From Bryobacteraceae bacterium (GTDB taxonomy: Bacteria; Acidobacteriota; Terriglobia; Bryobacterales; Bryobacteraceae), in contig CANGYQ010000007.1 of NCBI GenBank assembly GCA_947458745.1, positions 62,001 through 126,000 on the forward strand: a stretch of 64,000 bases of DNA. The letters are read 5' to 3'. Position 1 is the first letter of the stretch; the number at the start of each line of letters is the position of its first letter. Below, piece by piece: positions 55,094-63,610 of this stretch. The notes beneath the pieces were generated by a model. It did not search any database and was not told where the DNA came from. It worked only from the letters and a program-made list of their open reading frames with translations. The position numbers and the translations under genes are program-made.

Positions 55094-56476
55094 ATGCTCA
55101 CCCGCCGCAGCCTGCTGGCTGCTCCTCTGGCACTGGCGGCCCCGGCGCGCCCGAACATCATCGTCTTCATGACTGACGACCATGGCGCGTGGGCCACCGG
55201 CGCTTATGGCTGCTCGGAGATGTTCACGCCCAACATCGACCGCCTAGCGCGGACGGGGACGCGGTTTACGCAAGCCTATGCGGCGACGCCCGTTTGTTCA
55301 CCCAGCCGCTTGAGCTACATGACCGGCAAGATGCCGTCGCAGCATGGCGTGCAGGATTGGCTGCGGCCGGAAGACAGCTTTGGCAAAGACACACGGCGTT
55401 GGCTGGCGGGGCACACCACCTATGCGCGGCTGCTTTCCGAGGCGGGCTATCGCACGGGCATGGTGGGCAAGTGGCACATGGGCGATGACGAGCATGTGCA
55501 GGAGGGGTTCAGCTATTGGGCAACGGTGCCGGGCGGGGGCGGGCCGTTTAAGGATGTCGAGTTCGTCAAGAACGGGCAGCGGGTGAAGGTGCCGGGCTTT
55601 AAGGAGGACTTCATTGGCGACTGTGCGCTCGAATTCCTGAGCGCGCCGAGCCGGCAGCCGTTCTTCTTGCTGGTGCCGTTCTACGCGCCGCACACGCCGT
55701 ACAACTATCAGCCAGAGGTCGACCGGGCGCATTATGCAAACTCGAAGTTCGCCTGCTTCCCGCGAGAGCCGCGGCACCCGTGGCACAACAAGGAACTGCG
55801 GCAGCATCATCTGGAAGAAGCATCGATGCGGGCCTATTCAGCACTGATCTCAGGCGCGGACCGCAATGTGGGCCGCGTGCTGGACCACCTGGACCGGGCC
55901 GGGTTGCGTAGCTCAACGACCGTGGTATTCACAGCTGATCAAGGCTGGAACGCGGGGCATCATGGCGTGTGGGGCAAGGGTAATGGGACCTGGCCTTTCA
56001 ACATGTATGACGAGTCCATCCGCGTGCCGATGATCTGGAGCCATCCGGGCCGCATCCCGGAATCGAAGACAGTGGATGCCATGGTGTCGTCGTATGACTT
56101 CTTCCCCACCATGCTCGATTGGGCGGGCGTTCCAGCGCCCACCGATGCGGCCCGGCCGGGGCGGAGCTATGCGCCGTTTCTGCGGGGGGTGAACCCCAAG
56201 TGGGACAACAAGCTCTATTTCGAATACTCGATGGTGCGCGGCGTGCGAACACCTACCGCGAAGTTGATTGAGCGCACCGCGGAGTGGCCGGGCGAGTTCT
56301 ACGACCTGGCCCGTGATCCCGGAGAGAAGCAGAATCTCATGGACCAGCCGGCCTCGCAGGCAACGATTGAGCCCTTGCGCGCCGACCTACGGCGCTGGTT
56401 TACCAAGATCGGCGCGCCACCCTTGAGTGACTGGCGCGGCACGACGAAGCAGCATCTCACGGAGTATTCGCGGTAG
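55094..56476 (+). CDS. Tat-exported sulfatase (formylglycine type)
   Basis: This 460-residue sulfatase hydrolyses sulfate esters. The start at 55094 gives a twin-arginine leader (LTRRSLLAAPLALAAP). Metal ligands appear in FMTDDHGAW, and the CSPSR motif (residues 68-72) holds the Cys that is oxidised to formylglycine by a separate enzyme. VGKWHMG and FTADQGWNAGHHG are family motifs. Substrates are probably sulfated glycans, given the TonB receptor nearby, but this is inferred. Its formylglycine-generating enzyme is not in the window. Confidence 0.92.
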   Translation: MLTRRSLLAAPLALAAPARPNIIVFMTDDHGAWATGAYGCSEMFTPNIDRLARTGTRFTQAYAATPVCSPSRLSYMTGKMPSQHGVQDWLRPEDSFGKDTRRWLAGHTTYARLLSEAGYRTGMVGKWHMGDDEHVQEGFSYWATVPGGGGPFKDVEFVKNGQRVKVPGFKEDFIGDCALEFLSAPSRQPFFLLVPFYAPHTPYNYQPEVDRAHYANSKFACFPREPRHPWHNKELRQHHLEEASMRAYSALISGADRNVGRVLDHLDRAGLRSSTTVVFTADQGWNAGHHGVWGKGNGTWPFNMYDESIRVPMIWSHPGRIPESKTVDAMVSSYDFFPTMLDWAGVPAPTDAARPGRSYAPFLRGVNPKWDNKLYFEYSMVRGVRTPTAKLIERTAEWPGEFYDLARDPGEKQNLMDQPASQATIEPLRADLRRWFTKIGAPPLSDWRGTTKQHLTEYSR

Positions 56477-56483
56477 CTTCGTG

Positions 56484-56554
56484 TAGCCCCATGCGTCAGC
56501 TTGGGGCTTGTTCGGTGACGCGAGGAAGAAGCCCCAAGCTCACGCATGGGGCTA
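56484..56554. repeat. Long near-perfect inverted repeat between convergent genes
   Basis: Two 26-base arms (56484-56509 and 56529-56554) are complementary at 25 positions around a 19-base loop. The right arm contains the stop codon of the YjbR-family gene. It may serve as a bidirectional terminator and has the look of a dispersed palindromic repeat. Confidence 0.75.
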
Positions 56555-56935
56555 GGCGAAGGCTGGCCCGACTAACTTCTTCGGCGCAACAAGACGCCAA
56601 GCTTGGGTGATGTAGAGGCCCAGTTCGTCATCATTAACAGCCTCCAGCTGGATGCCCAGCCAGCCCTTCACACCGACATAGGGCGGCTTGAAGAACTTGG
56701 CCGGTTCGCTGCCGACCAGTGCCGCCTGCTCGCCCGGTGCGGCGGCCAGCCAGACGGCAATGCGCCCATCGTTATGGTGGTTGTTGGCGAACATCACAAA
56801 CACCTTCTTGGCGACAAAGAAAGTGGGCTCGCCGTGGGAGATCTTTTCGCTGGTGCCGGGCAGCGCGAGCGCGAGGCGGCGGACGCGAGCCAGATGCTCC
56901 TCGCCGTGCGCAAACTTCGGAGCCGGGCCGGCCAT
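56552..56935 (-). CDS. MmcQ/YjbR-family DNA-binding-fold protein
   Basis: This 127-residue protein has the YjbR/CyaY-like fold pattern: [43 protein letters not shown] and a C-terminal [14 protein letters not shown]. Members are small cytoplasmic proteins of unknown function, with a proposed DNA-binding fold. It starts 3 bases after the propeller gene stop. Its TAG stop lies in the inverted repeat. Confidence 0.85.
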   Translation of the reverse strand: MAGPAPKFAHGEEHLARVRRLALALPGTSEKISHGEPTFFVAKKVFVMFANNHHNDGRIAVWLAAAPGEQAALVGSEPAKFFKPPYVGVKGWLGIQLEAVNDDELGLYITQAWRLVAPKKLVGPAFA

Positions 56936-56938
56936 GCG

Positions 56939-57913
56939 CTACTTGCCCGCGACCCAGGCCATGCCATCGGGGCCTGCGCCCGGTTCGATGTGCCCCGTGA
57001 TCGTGAGCGTTTTCAGGTCGAGAATATCGATGCGGTTATCGCCCGCCACGGCAATAAAGGCGCGGGTGCCGTTGGGGTCCAGCAGAATGCCTTCGGGCAT
57101 CTTGCCCAACGGCATCCGTTTCACGACCCGGCGTGAAGCCACCTCAAGGATCACCAGTTCCCCGCCCGCCAAGTCGGAGATCAACGCATACTTGCCGTCC
57201 AGCGTCAGCTTGATCCGGTTGGAGCGTTTGGTGGCCACGTCCATGGTGGCGATCACTTTCTTGGCCGCCACATCGATCACCGAAACGCCGCCATCGCGCG
57301 AATGCGCGGTCCACAACTGGCTGCCGTCGGCCGACAGATCCATGCCCTCGGGCCCCTTGCCCACCGGCACGACCGTTTGATTCCAGTTAGCACCATCGGG
57401 CGTGGGCGAAAAGATCGAAATGCTATCGGAGCCAATGTTGGCGGTGAACAAGCGGCTGGCATCCTTGTTCAACATCACCATGTGCGTCGAGTTTTGCCCA
57501 GTGCCCAGCAGATAGTCGATGCGGTTGGCCTGCGGGTCATAGCGGCCGACGACCTTGTTGGCCTCCGCCGTAAACCAGACCTTGCCATCGGAGACCGCAA
57601 TGCCGTGCGGCCGCGCCATGGGCGTCACTTCAAAGCGGCGCAGTTCTTTCTGGGCCACCAGGTCGATTACCGAAAGCGAATTGCCAGGGGACTTGGTGCC
57701 ATAGTTGGTGACATAGGCAAAGCGGCCGTCGGCGGAAACCTCCACCTCATGCGGACCATCGCCGGTACCGACGCGACCAGTGACTTTGCCCGTCTTGGGT
57801 TCCACAATCACCAGCGTCGCTTCCTCCTTGTTCAGCACGATCAGCGCCGGCGAAGGCAGCGCCGCGGCAAAGATCGAAGTGGAGGCCAGCAATAGCAGGG
57901 CGACAGGATACAT
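56939..57913 (-). CDS. Exported YncE-like seven-bladed beta-propeller protein
   Basis: This 324-residue exported protein has a signal peptide (about 1-17) and YVTN-type repeats: GPHEVEVSADGRFAYVTNYG, RPHGIAVSDGKVWFTAEANKVVG, GPEGMDLSADGSQLWTAHS and MPEGILLDPNGTRAFIAVAGDN. Seven blades are plausible. YncE-like proteins bind DNA or ligands in the periplasm, but no clear function is known here. It lies upstream of the YjbR-family gene in a two-gene operon. Confidence 0.85.
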   Translation of the reverse strand: MYPVALLLLASTSIFAAALPSPALIVLNKEEATLVIVEPKTGKVTGRVGTGDGPHEVEVSADGRFAYVTNYGTKSPGNSLSVIDLVAQKELRRFEVTPMARPHGIAVSDGKVWFTAEANKVVGRYDPQANRIDYLLGTGQNSTHMVMLNKDASRLFTANIGSDSISIFSPTPDGANWNQTVVPVGKGPEGMDLSADGSQLWTAHSRDGGVSVIDVAAKKVIATMDVATKRSNRIKLTLDGKYALISDLAGGELVILEVASRRVVKRMPLGKMPEGILLDPNGTRAFIAVAGDNRIDILDLKTLTITGHIEPGAGPDGMAWVAGK

Positions 57914-58025
57914 GGGTCTATTATCAACGCTGGGCCGCGGATCGCAAGGGGTTAAGCCGGACCAAGGATGCAGCGCGAAGGAACCACGCCGGGGCGGCTA
58001 TCGGCGGCGGCCGAAATGCGCGAAG

Positions 58026-58367
58026 CTAGGCCAGAACATAGATGCAGGCGTCGATCTCGCCCTTGATGGTGCTGACCCACACCGTTTCCCGGCGATACCC
58101 ATCCCCTTCAAACGCATCGAGACGCGCCCAATGCTGGGGAAGGTCGGCCGACTCAAACACCTGCACATTCACCTCATCTCCCTTGGCATCCAGGATCAGC
58201 CCCGGATATCCCATCGCGGCCCCCCACCCCTCGGACAATAGCCGGCCCCGAACTTTCCCGGCCGTCCATTCGCCCTTAAGTTCAGCGAGTTGGTGGTGGT
58301 TCGGCTGACCGGGAGCCAGCGTCCCATAAACGGCCAATCTCCGCCCACTTGATTCTGATGCGTTCAT
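58026..58367 (-). CDS. Gamma-glutamylcyclotransferase-like protein
   Basis: This 113-residue protein has the GGCT-like fold: LAVYGTLAPGQPNHHQL (YGTL substrate loop) and the catalytic Glu in LDAFEGDGYRRE. Such enzymes cleave gamma-glutamyl peptides to 5-oxoproline, though many small members have unproved substrates. The start MNASES at 58367 was chosen because the upstream in-frame stretch is low quality. It stands alone, convergent with no close partner. Confidence 0.85.
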   Translation of the reverse strand: MNASESSGRRLAVYGTLAPGQPNHHQLAELKGEWTAGKVRGRLLSEGWGAAMGYPGLILDAKGDEVNVQVFESADLPQHWARLDAFEGDGYRRETVWVSTIKGEIDACIYVLA

Positions 58368-58524
58368 CGATGTTCTCCGGTGAGTGGTCGGTGAAAATCC
58401 ATTTTGCCGCACGGCCGGGGCGCGGAGAACGTGAGCCCCGGGCGGCCCACCCGGTTGCAGGAAAAAAGACAATCACCGCAATCGGCGGAAAGTCTTCCAC
58501 CGGTAGGCCGCCCTACAGTGGGGC

Positions 58525-58986
58525 ATGTCTTTTAAGATTTCTCGCCGCCAACTATGGCCCGCTACGTTAGCCGCACCCGGGGCCGTGCTGTTGAACCGGC
58601 CGCTCGCCGCCCAGGAGCGGCCCGAGTCCTTGATCTGGTCACCCGAATCGATCCGTTGGGATCGCACGGATGCCGACGGCACCAAGTACGCCGTCATCGA
58701 TGGTGACCGGGAGCGTCCCGGCCAGCCATTCACCTACGCGTTCTGGATGCCGGACGGAGTTTAGGTGAAGGCGCACACGCACACGCAGCAGGCCCATGTG
58801 GCGGTGGTGAAGGGAATGCTGTTGTTGGGGTTTGGAAAGAAGATGGACCGTTAGGCGACCAAGGCGATCCAGACAGGGCAGTACTTCATCGTGCGCGCCG
58901 GAGTCCCGCATTTTGAAGGTTCACAGGGGGAGACGCTGATCATCGGCTCAGCGTTCGGGGGATGGAAGACACAGACACTGGAATAG
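58525..58986 (+). pseudogene. Tat-exported cupin broken by two in-frame amber codons
   Basis: One continuous frame encodes a twin-arginine leader (ISRRQLWPATLAAP) and a cupin barrel with the motif HTHTQQAHVAVVKG and VRAGVPHFEGSQGE. It is interrupted by TAG at 58762-58764 and 58852-58854 and ends with TAG at 58984-58986. No frameshift is present. TAG is used as a normal stop by several intact genes here (for example the sulfatase), so read-through is unlikely, and this is best read as a young pseudogene. Confidence 0.8.
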
Positions 58987-59027
58987 CTTCAGCAGGAGAG
59001 GAGAGGGGGCAGCGGCAGGCGGAAGGT

Positions 59028-59065
59028 GAAAAGGCCAGAAGGGGACGATCACGCCCCCTTCTGCC
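59028..59065 (-). terminator. Terminator of the large secreted protein gene
   Basis: On the minus strand GGC-AGAAGGGG and CCCCTTCTGGCC pair over 11 bp with one bulge, followed by TTTTCACCTT. It lies 12 bases after the stop of the large secreted protein. Confidence 0.65.
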
Positions 59066-59076
59066 GGCAGTCCAGC

Positions 59077-61233
59077 TTAGTACGGGTTGGCGTTCGCCGG
59101 ATGACGGATGACGGTGAAGCCAGTCAGTTGCACGCTATCAGTTCCCGGCGTCAGCATGGTGCCGTAGAACTCGATCAGCGCCGCCTGCGTAGGGGTAGCG
59201 TTGGCCGTGTTGGAAGAGACGGTGAAGTTGTAGACACCGGATCCCCAGCTCTGCGTGCCCCAGTGGAATCCGCCGCCATAGATGGCCACATCGGATTTGC
59301 CCACCACCAGACGCTCCGCCTTGTTGACGTTGGTGGCGATCAGCAGGCCGGGCCCGTAGGCGATGCCGATATTCCAGTCCGAGTTGGTGCCGGTGTGGAG
59401 GTAGTTGAAGTGAACCTCGATGCGGTCGCCGGCATCCAGGTAGAATTCTGGGATGAAGCAGGATCCCAGCCGGGCACTGGTGGTTGTGCTAGCGCCGGTG
59501 GAGTTGCAAACGATCTGCGACAGTGTATGCCGTTGACCCGCGTCCATAGTCTTGCGGGTTTGCTGGGCGGTGTTGTACCAGAAGTCGCCATTGAAGCGGA
59601 CATCCGGGTCCGTGGGTGACCCAAAGTCGCGGATGGCGGCTTGGGTGGAGGTGGTTTGGGTCTGAAGGCCGCGCACCTGGAACACGCCGGTGGAGCTGAC
59701 GTTGGCCAGTTCGGTACCGTTAGTGGCCAGCCAGCGCATCAGCGTGTTGGTGCCTTGCGCCGGGCCTCCCCGGACGGCGACGGTGGTGGAACCAGCCGCG
59801 TTGCTATCCCAGAAGTATGCGGTGCTCAGCGATTGATTGTTGCCGATGCTGATGCGCCGGTTGGCCGGATCCCACGACAGGGCCGCCGATGAGTTGGCCA
59901 TGTTGCCGCTGGAGTCCACATACGGAATGGACCCCGTCGGGAAGCCGGTAAACAGGCAAGTGTTCCAGACCGCGTCGGTGCCGTTCGAGGTGAGGCAGCG
60001 ATTGGCCAATCCCAGCGGCAGCCGCGCCCAACGAGCCGTGGTGCCAGTGCCGACAATCACGTCACCACGGGCCACCGTGCCGGGCGTTGTGTCGGAGTGC
60101 AGCGTGCTCAGCAAACCGTGACCGGAGCCGCCACCGCCAACCGTCAACCGGGCGTCACTATCGGTGACGAAGCGGTTGGTGGAGGATGGTACGCCGGAAG
60201 TGCCCAGCAGAGCGCCTTTTTCGGCGGTGGTCGGGTCGTTGGCGCTGGAGTGGGTGGGAAAGTTCAGCGACAACTTCGATTCCGTGATGCCCGCCGTGGA
60301 CGACACGTTGAAGTTGGTGATGACGTTCCCGGCGATGCCCGGGTTGGGATATGTTCCCGTCAACATGCCGCCGGCGGTGCCCAAGGGTGTGGGGTCCACC
60401 GTCAAGCGGTAAGAAGCGAGAATCGAATCGCCCGTTTGCGGCGTCGCGGCCGTGGCGAAAGTGATGGTCGTGCCGCTGACACTGTAGTCGGTGGGGTTTC
60501 TTTGCAGAACACCATTGCGGTAAAGCGTCAGACTGGATGCGGGCTGCGGCGTGCTGGCCAGGATGAAGACCCGGTTAGCGCCATTGATGGCCCCGGCCGG
60601 AGCCTCATTATCGACAAACCCGGGTCCGCCACCCGGCGTGCAGGCGACGGTGGAACCATCGACGCGCACACAGTCGGTGGAATTGCCGCTGGCACTGGCG
60701 ATGGCACCCGTGCTGCTGATCACCGCGGTGCGGCCATTCGTGTACGGCGTGCCTCTCACCGGCCGGTTGTCCAGCTCCGTTTGGAGTCCCGTCACTTCCG
60801 GGATGGTGACGGTCGTCAGAGCCGACGTCAGCCCGCCGGTCAGTGCACTGGGCGGTGCCGCCAGCCGAACGTCTTTCAACCGGAGTGGACCGGTACTGGG
60901 CGCTACCGACCAATACTCAGTGAACTGAATCCGCCCGTCCGAGTTGAACTTCACCAGATAGTAAGCTCCATCAACGTTGGTGGTGGGTGCCAGCTGCACG
61001 CGCAGGTTGCCTCCCGCCACTCGCACAACAATGGATTGGGTAAGAATGGACGAGCCGTTTGAAGCATCAAACGATTTCCATTCGACGAAGGCGAAGCCGT
61101 CAAAACGCGAGCCGTCCGCCTTATACAAAGTGTCTTGAATCGTGGTCAGCGGCGGCTGCGCAGCCAGCCGGGATGCGCCGATCGCAGCCGCCAGGGTCAA
61201 CCAAGCCAGCCGTAAGCGCCAATTTGCGGGCAT
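59077..61233 (-). CDS. Large secreted protein with phage-tail-fibre-like modules
   Basis: This 718-residue protein starts at 61233 after GGAGGA and has a signal peptide (about 1-26). The Gly/Ser/Thr-rich body includes a tail-fibre-type beta module: RVFILASTPQPASSLTLYRNG, NPTDYSVSGTTITFATAATP and a Gly-Thr-Tyr-Pro-Asn-Pro stretch (TGTYPNPGIAGNVI). The C-terminal ~130 residues, with CFIPEFYLDAGDRIEVHF, look like a jelly-roll receptor-binding end. It has no known enzyme motif. It is probably an exposed fibre or adhesin, but it is not part of a visible phage. Confidence 0.65.
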   Translation of the reverse strand: MPANWRLRLAWLTLAAAIGASRLAAQPPLTTIQDTLYKADGSRFDGFAFVEWKSFDASNGSSILTQSIVVRVAGGNLRVQLAPTTNVDGAYYLVKFNSDGRIQFTEYWSVAPSTGPLRLKDVRLAAPPSALTGGLTSALTTVTIPEVTGLQTELDNRPVRGTPYTNGRTAVISSTGAIASASGNSTDCVRVDGSTVACTPGGGPGFVDNEAPAGAINGANRVFILASTPQPASSLTLYRNGVLQRNPTDYSVSGTTITFATAATPQTGDSILASYRLTVDPTPLGTAGGMLTGTYPNPGIAGNVITNFNVSSTAGITESKLSLNFPTHSSANDPTTAEKGALLGTSGVPSSTNRFVTDSDARLTVGGGGSGHGLLSTLHSDTTPGTVARGDVIVGTGTTARWARLPLGLANRCLTSNGTDAVWNTCLFTGFPTGSIPYVDSSGNMANSSAALSWDPANRRISIGNNQSLSTAYFWDSNAAGSTTVAVRGGPAQGTNTLMRWLATNGTELANVSSTGVFQVRGLQTQTTSTQAAIRDFGSPTDPDVRFNGDFWYNTAQQTRKTMDAGQRHTLSQIVCNSTGASTTTSARLGSCFIPEFYLDAGDRIEVHFNYLHTGTNSDWNIGIAYGPGLLIATNVNKAERLVVGKSDVAIYGGGFHWGTQSWGSGVYNFTVSSNTANATPTQAALIEFYGTMLTPGTDSVQLTGFTVIRHPANANPY

Positions 61234-61621
61234 TCCGAAATCCTCCGGGCATGAGTTTCCATCGAACTCGCGCCGGGGCCTTTCCCACGAAAATGCCAAC
61301 CCATTGAAAAATAGACTGAAAAACCTTACGCCGGATCGTGATCGGCCCAGCCGTGTCGTTCTCCTCGCTCACGCGAAAGCTCCGCCCGCCCGCCAACGTG
61401 GAGAACCTGAACAACCCCGCTGCTTGCTAAACGCCGACAAATGCCACCAACATCAGCCCCGGTTCCGCACCGCCAGCGGCAGGGGAGAAAATGCGGGCGC
61501 GGTCCCGCGAACTCATCGAATGGTCAAAACGCTCCGTTCCTTGCGGTCGCCGCTCGGCGTGAGGCGTCACTTGCTTGACTCGGCCCGGCCCACTTTGGAC
61601 CTGCGATCATGTGGACGCGCC
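61234..61621. other. Intergenic region, no gene, one degenerate REP-like stretch
   Basis: This 388-base stretch between the secreted protein and the chemoreceptor contains no convincing gene. GGAGGA and an AT-rich TTTTTCAGTCTATTTTTC on the minus strand near 61296-61320 probably belong to the promoter and leader of the secreted protein. At 61531-61560 a GCTCCGTTCCTTGCGGTCGC-type stretch resembles the REP-like unit of 11651-11769. Confidence 0.55.
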
Positions 61622-62917
61622 CTAGGCGCTGAGCGCCTTCAGTTCACCCGAGATCTGGCCCATCAGCGCCGTTTGGTCTTCCAGTAACCGGACGGCCTGC
61701 GCACCTTCAGCGGCGTTCTGTGAGTTGCGGGAAGTCAGGCTCCTGATCTCCCGGAAGGAGCCAAACACTTGCTCAATGCTTTCCACCTGCTGGCGGTTGG
61801 CTTCGCTAACCTTGCCCGCCAGATTGGAGACCGAATCAATATCGCCGCCCACCTTGCTGACCAACTCAGCTACGTTACCCGCCCGGCGTGAACCGGCCAT
61901 CGACATCCGGGCGCACTCTTCCACCAGTGTGGTTGTCTCGCGCGCGGCTTCCGTACAGCGTCCGGCCAGCGTCCGAACCTCATCGGCCACGACTGAAAAG
62001 CCACCCCCGAAGGCACCGGCGCGGGCTGCCTCCACCGAAGCATTCAGTGACAACAACTTCGTCTGCAAAGCGATCTCATCGATCAACCGGACAATTCCAG
62101 CGATCTTGCGGCTGGTGGCTTGGATGTTGCCGACATCGTTGACTAGAGCACCCAGTTCCTTGCTGGCTGCCGCAAATCCAGTATTCACGGCGTCCATGGC
62201 GGCCATCATCTGTTCATTGTGCTGGCGGTTGGCCTTGGTGGCGGCCTCAATCTGGGAACTCGCCGAATCGGTGGAGGCCAGAGCCTGCTCCTGCTCCGAA
62301 GCACCCACCGCGAGGTTCTGGCTGAGCGTTGAAAACTGGGCCATCGCCTCCGACAACTCCGTCACCACCGAAGGCAGTTGTTGCGTAGTGAGGCTTTGCG
62401 CATCCACGGAGCGGCGCAGTTGCAGCGCGATCCAGCAGACCGGTATTGTCTCCAGGATCACAAACACGGCGTGGAGCACCACAATCCCAAACCCGGCATC
62501 GTAGTTAAACACACTCTGCGGCAGCCACAGCCAGAAGACGACATGGTGCACCGCCGCCGCACCCGCTGCCGCCAGCACCGGCAGCGCTTCCGCAAACATC
62601 GCCACCATCGCCAGCGTCACAAACACATGGAAGTGCATCTCGATCATGCCGTTGCCGAGATGGATCATGAGGCCGCTCATGCTGATGCCCGCCACCGCCA
62701 ACGCGATGGAGGTGATGCGGGACGCCGGAGCGGTCATCAACATCAGCGCGGGGCCCAGAGTGATGGCGAAGGCGATCCCTAGACCGGCCAGCCAGGAATG
62801 GTTGAACGCCAAGGCCGCCACCACGGACAACGGCAGATGGGCGGCGATCACCAGGAAGAAGATCTTGTTGGCCCGGCGAAGGTAGTTCTGGGCAAAAGAG
62901 TTTTCAGCAGCGTTCAT
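61622..62917 (-). CDS. Methyl-accepting chemotaxis-type signalling protein with a multi-span membrane sensor
   Basis: This 431-residue protein has about six N-terminal spans (17-175), with HLGNGMIEMHFHVFVTLAMVAMF in the middle, and no sizeable periplasmic domain. The C-terminal half is a long coiled coil with the conserved hairpin LIDEIALQTKLLSLNASVEAARAG and GGGFSVVADEVRTLAGRC. The tip is typical of CheA/CheW-interacting receptors. A His-rich membrane motif suggests metal, haem or redox sensing, but the ligand is unknown. No che genes are in the window. Confidence 0.9.
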   Translation of the reverse strand: MNAAENSFAQNYLRRANKIFFLVIAAHLPLSVVAALAFNHSWLAGLGIAFAITLGPALMLMTAPASRITSIALAVAGISMSGLMIHLGNGMIEMHFHVFVTLAMVAMFAEALPVLAAAGAAAVHHVVFWLWLPQSVFNYDAGFGIVVLHAVFVILETIPVCWIALQLRRSVDAQSLTTQQLPSVVTELSEAMAQFSTLSQNLAVGASEQEQALASTDSASSQIEAATKANRQHNEQMMAAMDAVNTGFAAASKELGALVNDVGNIQATSRKIAGIVRLIDEIALQTKLLSLNASVEAARAGAFGGGFSVVADEVRTLAGRCTEAARETTTLVEECARMSMAGSRRAGNVAELVSKVGGDIDSVSNLAGKVSEANRQQVESIEQVFGSFREIRSLTSRNSQNAAEGAQAVRLLEDQTALMGQISGELKALSA

Positions 62918-62959
62918 AAAGAGTGTTTAAGCAGCCTTCCGGCGCGAGTGCGATGCGCC

Positions 62960-63487
62960 TCAACGTTCTAATAGAGCCTTCAAACCAAACGGGTCCAGCC
63001 GTGCCCGCATCTGCCGCGACGTCGCACACCCATAGACCGGCAATGTCTCGACGGCCGCTCCCTGCGACAGCTTGGCAAGGATCTCCTGATCGTGGAAACC
63101 ATCCTGCGCGTCCCGGCGCTTGGAATACCCACCCGCATAACGGACCCGTCCATCGGGTGCCACCACAATCAGCAGCGGCGCCGCCGAGATCTCCATGTTC
63201 AGGTTGGCCAAGCGCAAATGGCCAGCGCCCTCCACCGGCACCATCCGCTCCCGGACAGCGTCCATTCCGGGCCGCTGCTTCAGATACGCGCGCACCCGGT
63301 TGGAACAGGCGCAGCCCTCAGCCAGTACGTGGATCATCAGCCACTGGCCATTGCCAGACGCCGCGCGAGACCCAATCGGCGGTGTCTGAAAAGGCACATG
63401 GGAAGCGCCCAGGGAAGCAATCAGGATGGAGGGCAGCACCACACCAGCAGCGAATACGGAGGATTGAAATACTGCTCGGCGTCCCAC
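62960..63487 (-). CDS. RedB-like thioredoxin-fold protein
   Basis: This 175-residue protein has a GTG start, an N-terminal hydrophobic segment (about 9-28), and a thioredoxin-like fold with a CxC motif in VLAEGCACSNRV, then APLLIVVAPDGRVRYAGGYS and a C-terminal LPVYGCATSRQM-DPFGLK. The combination of CxC and GCATS matches RedB-type proteins, whose function is poorly known. It is exported or membrane-bound. It is divergent from lexA and may share its promoter region. Confidence 0.7.
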   Translation of the reverse strand: MGRRAVFQSSVFAAGVVLPSILIASLGASHVPFQTPPIGSRAASGNGQWLMIHVLAEGCACSNRVRAYLKQRPGMDAVRERMVPVEGAGHLRLANLNMEISAAPLLIVVAPDGRVRYAGGYSKRRDAQDGFHDQEILAKLSQGAAVETLPVYGCATSRQMRARLDPFGLKALLER

Positions 63488-63553
63488 CAGAAGGCATATC
63501 GGAATGACTTTGGTGATCTTGAAGTGGCCACCCCGGAAAGAGATTCGGGACTA

Positions 63554-63582
63554 TTGAGTGGCACTCACTATCCACTTGTATT
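63554..63582 (+). promoter_or_regulatory. Promoter of lexA
   Basis: TTGAGT (63554-63559) and TGTATT (63577-63582) are separated by 17 bp. Transcription would start near 63589, so the candidate LexA box lies over the -10 box and the start site. A small palindrome GAGTGGCACTC lies between the boxes. Confidence 0.5.
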
Positions 63583-63600
63583 TCCCCTTTTGTTCGCCTA
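63581..63600 (-). promoter_or_regulatory. Candidate LexA box in the lexA promoter
   Basis: On the minus strand this reads TAGGCGAACAAAAGGGGAAA, 18 of 20 identical to 49961-49980, with the core GAAC-N7-GAAA. It lies 11-30 bases before the lexA ATG. This fits LexA autorepression. Confidence 0.65.
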
Positions 63601-63610
63601 CACTTGGACC

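Noticed and set aside
58762-58854. Programmed amber read-through or a reassigned TAG codon in the cupin gene
   Set aside because: Several intact genes in the window end in TAG, and no suppressor or pyrrolysine gene is visible; a recent pseudogene is simpler.
63556-63566. GAGTG-G-CACTC palindrome in the lexA promoter as a CIRCE element
   Set aside because: CIRCE has the half-sites in the opposite order with a 9-base spacer; this palindrome is too short and wrongly arranged.
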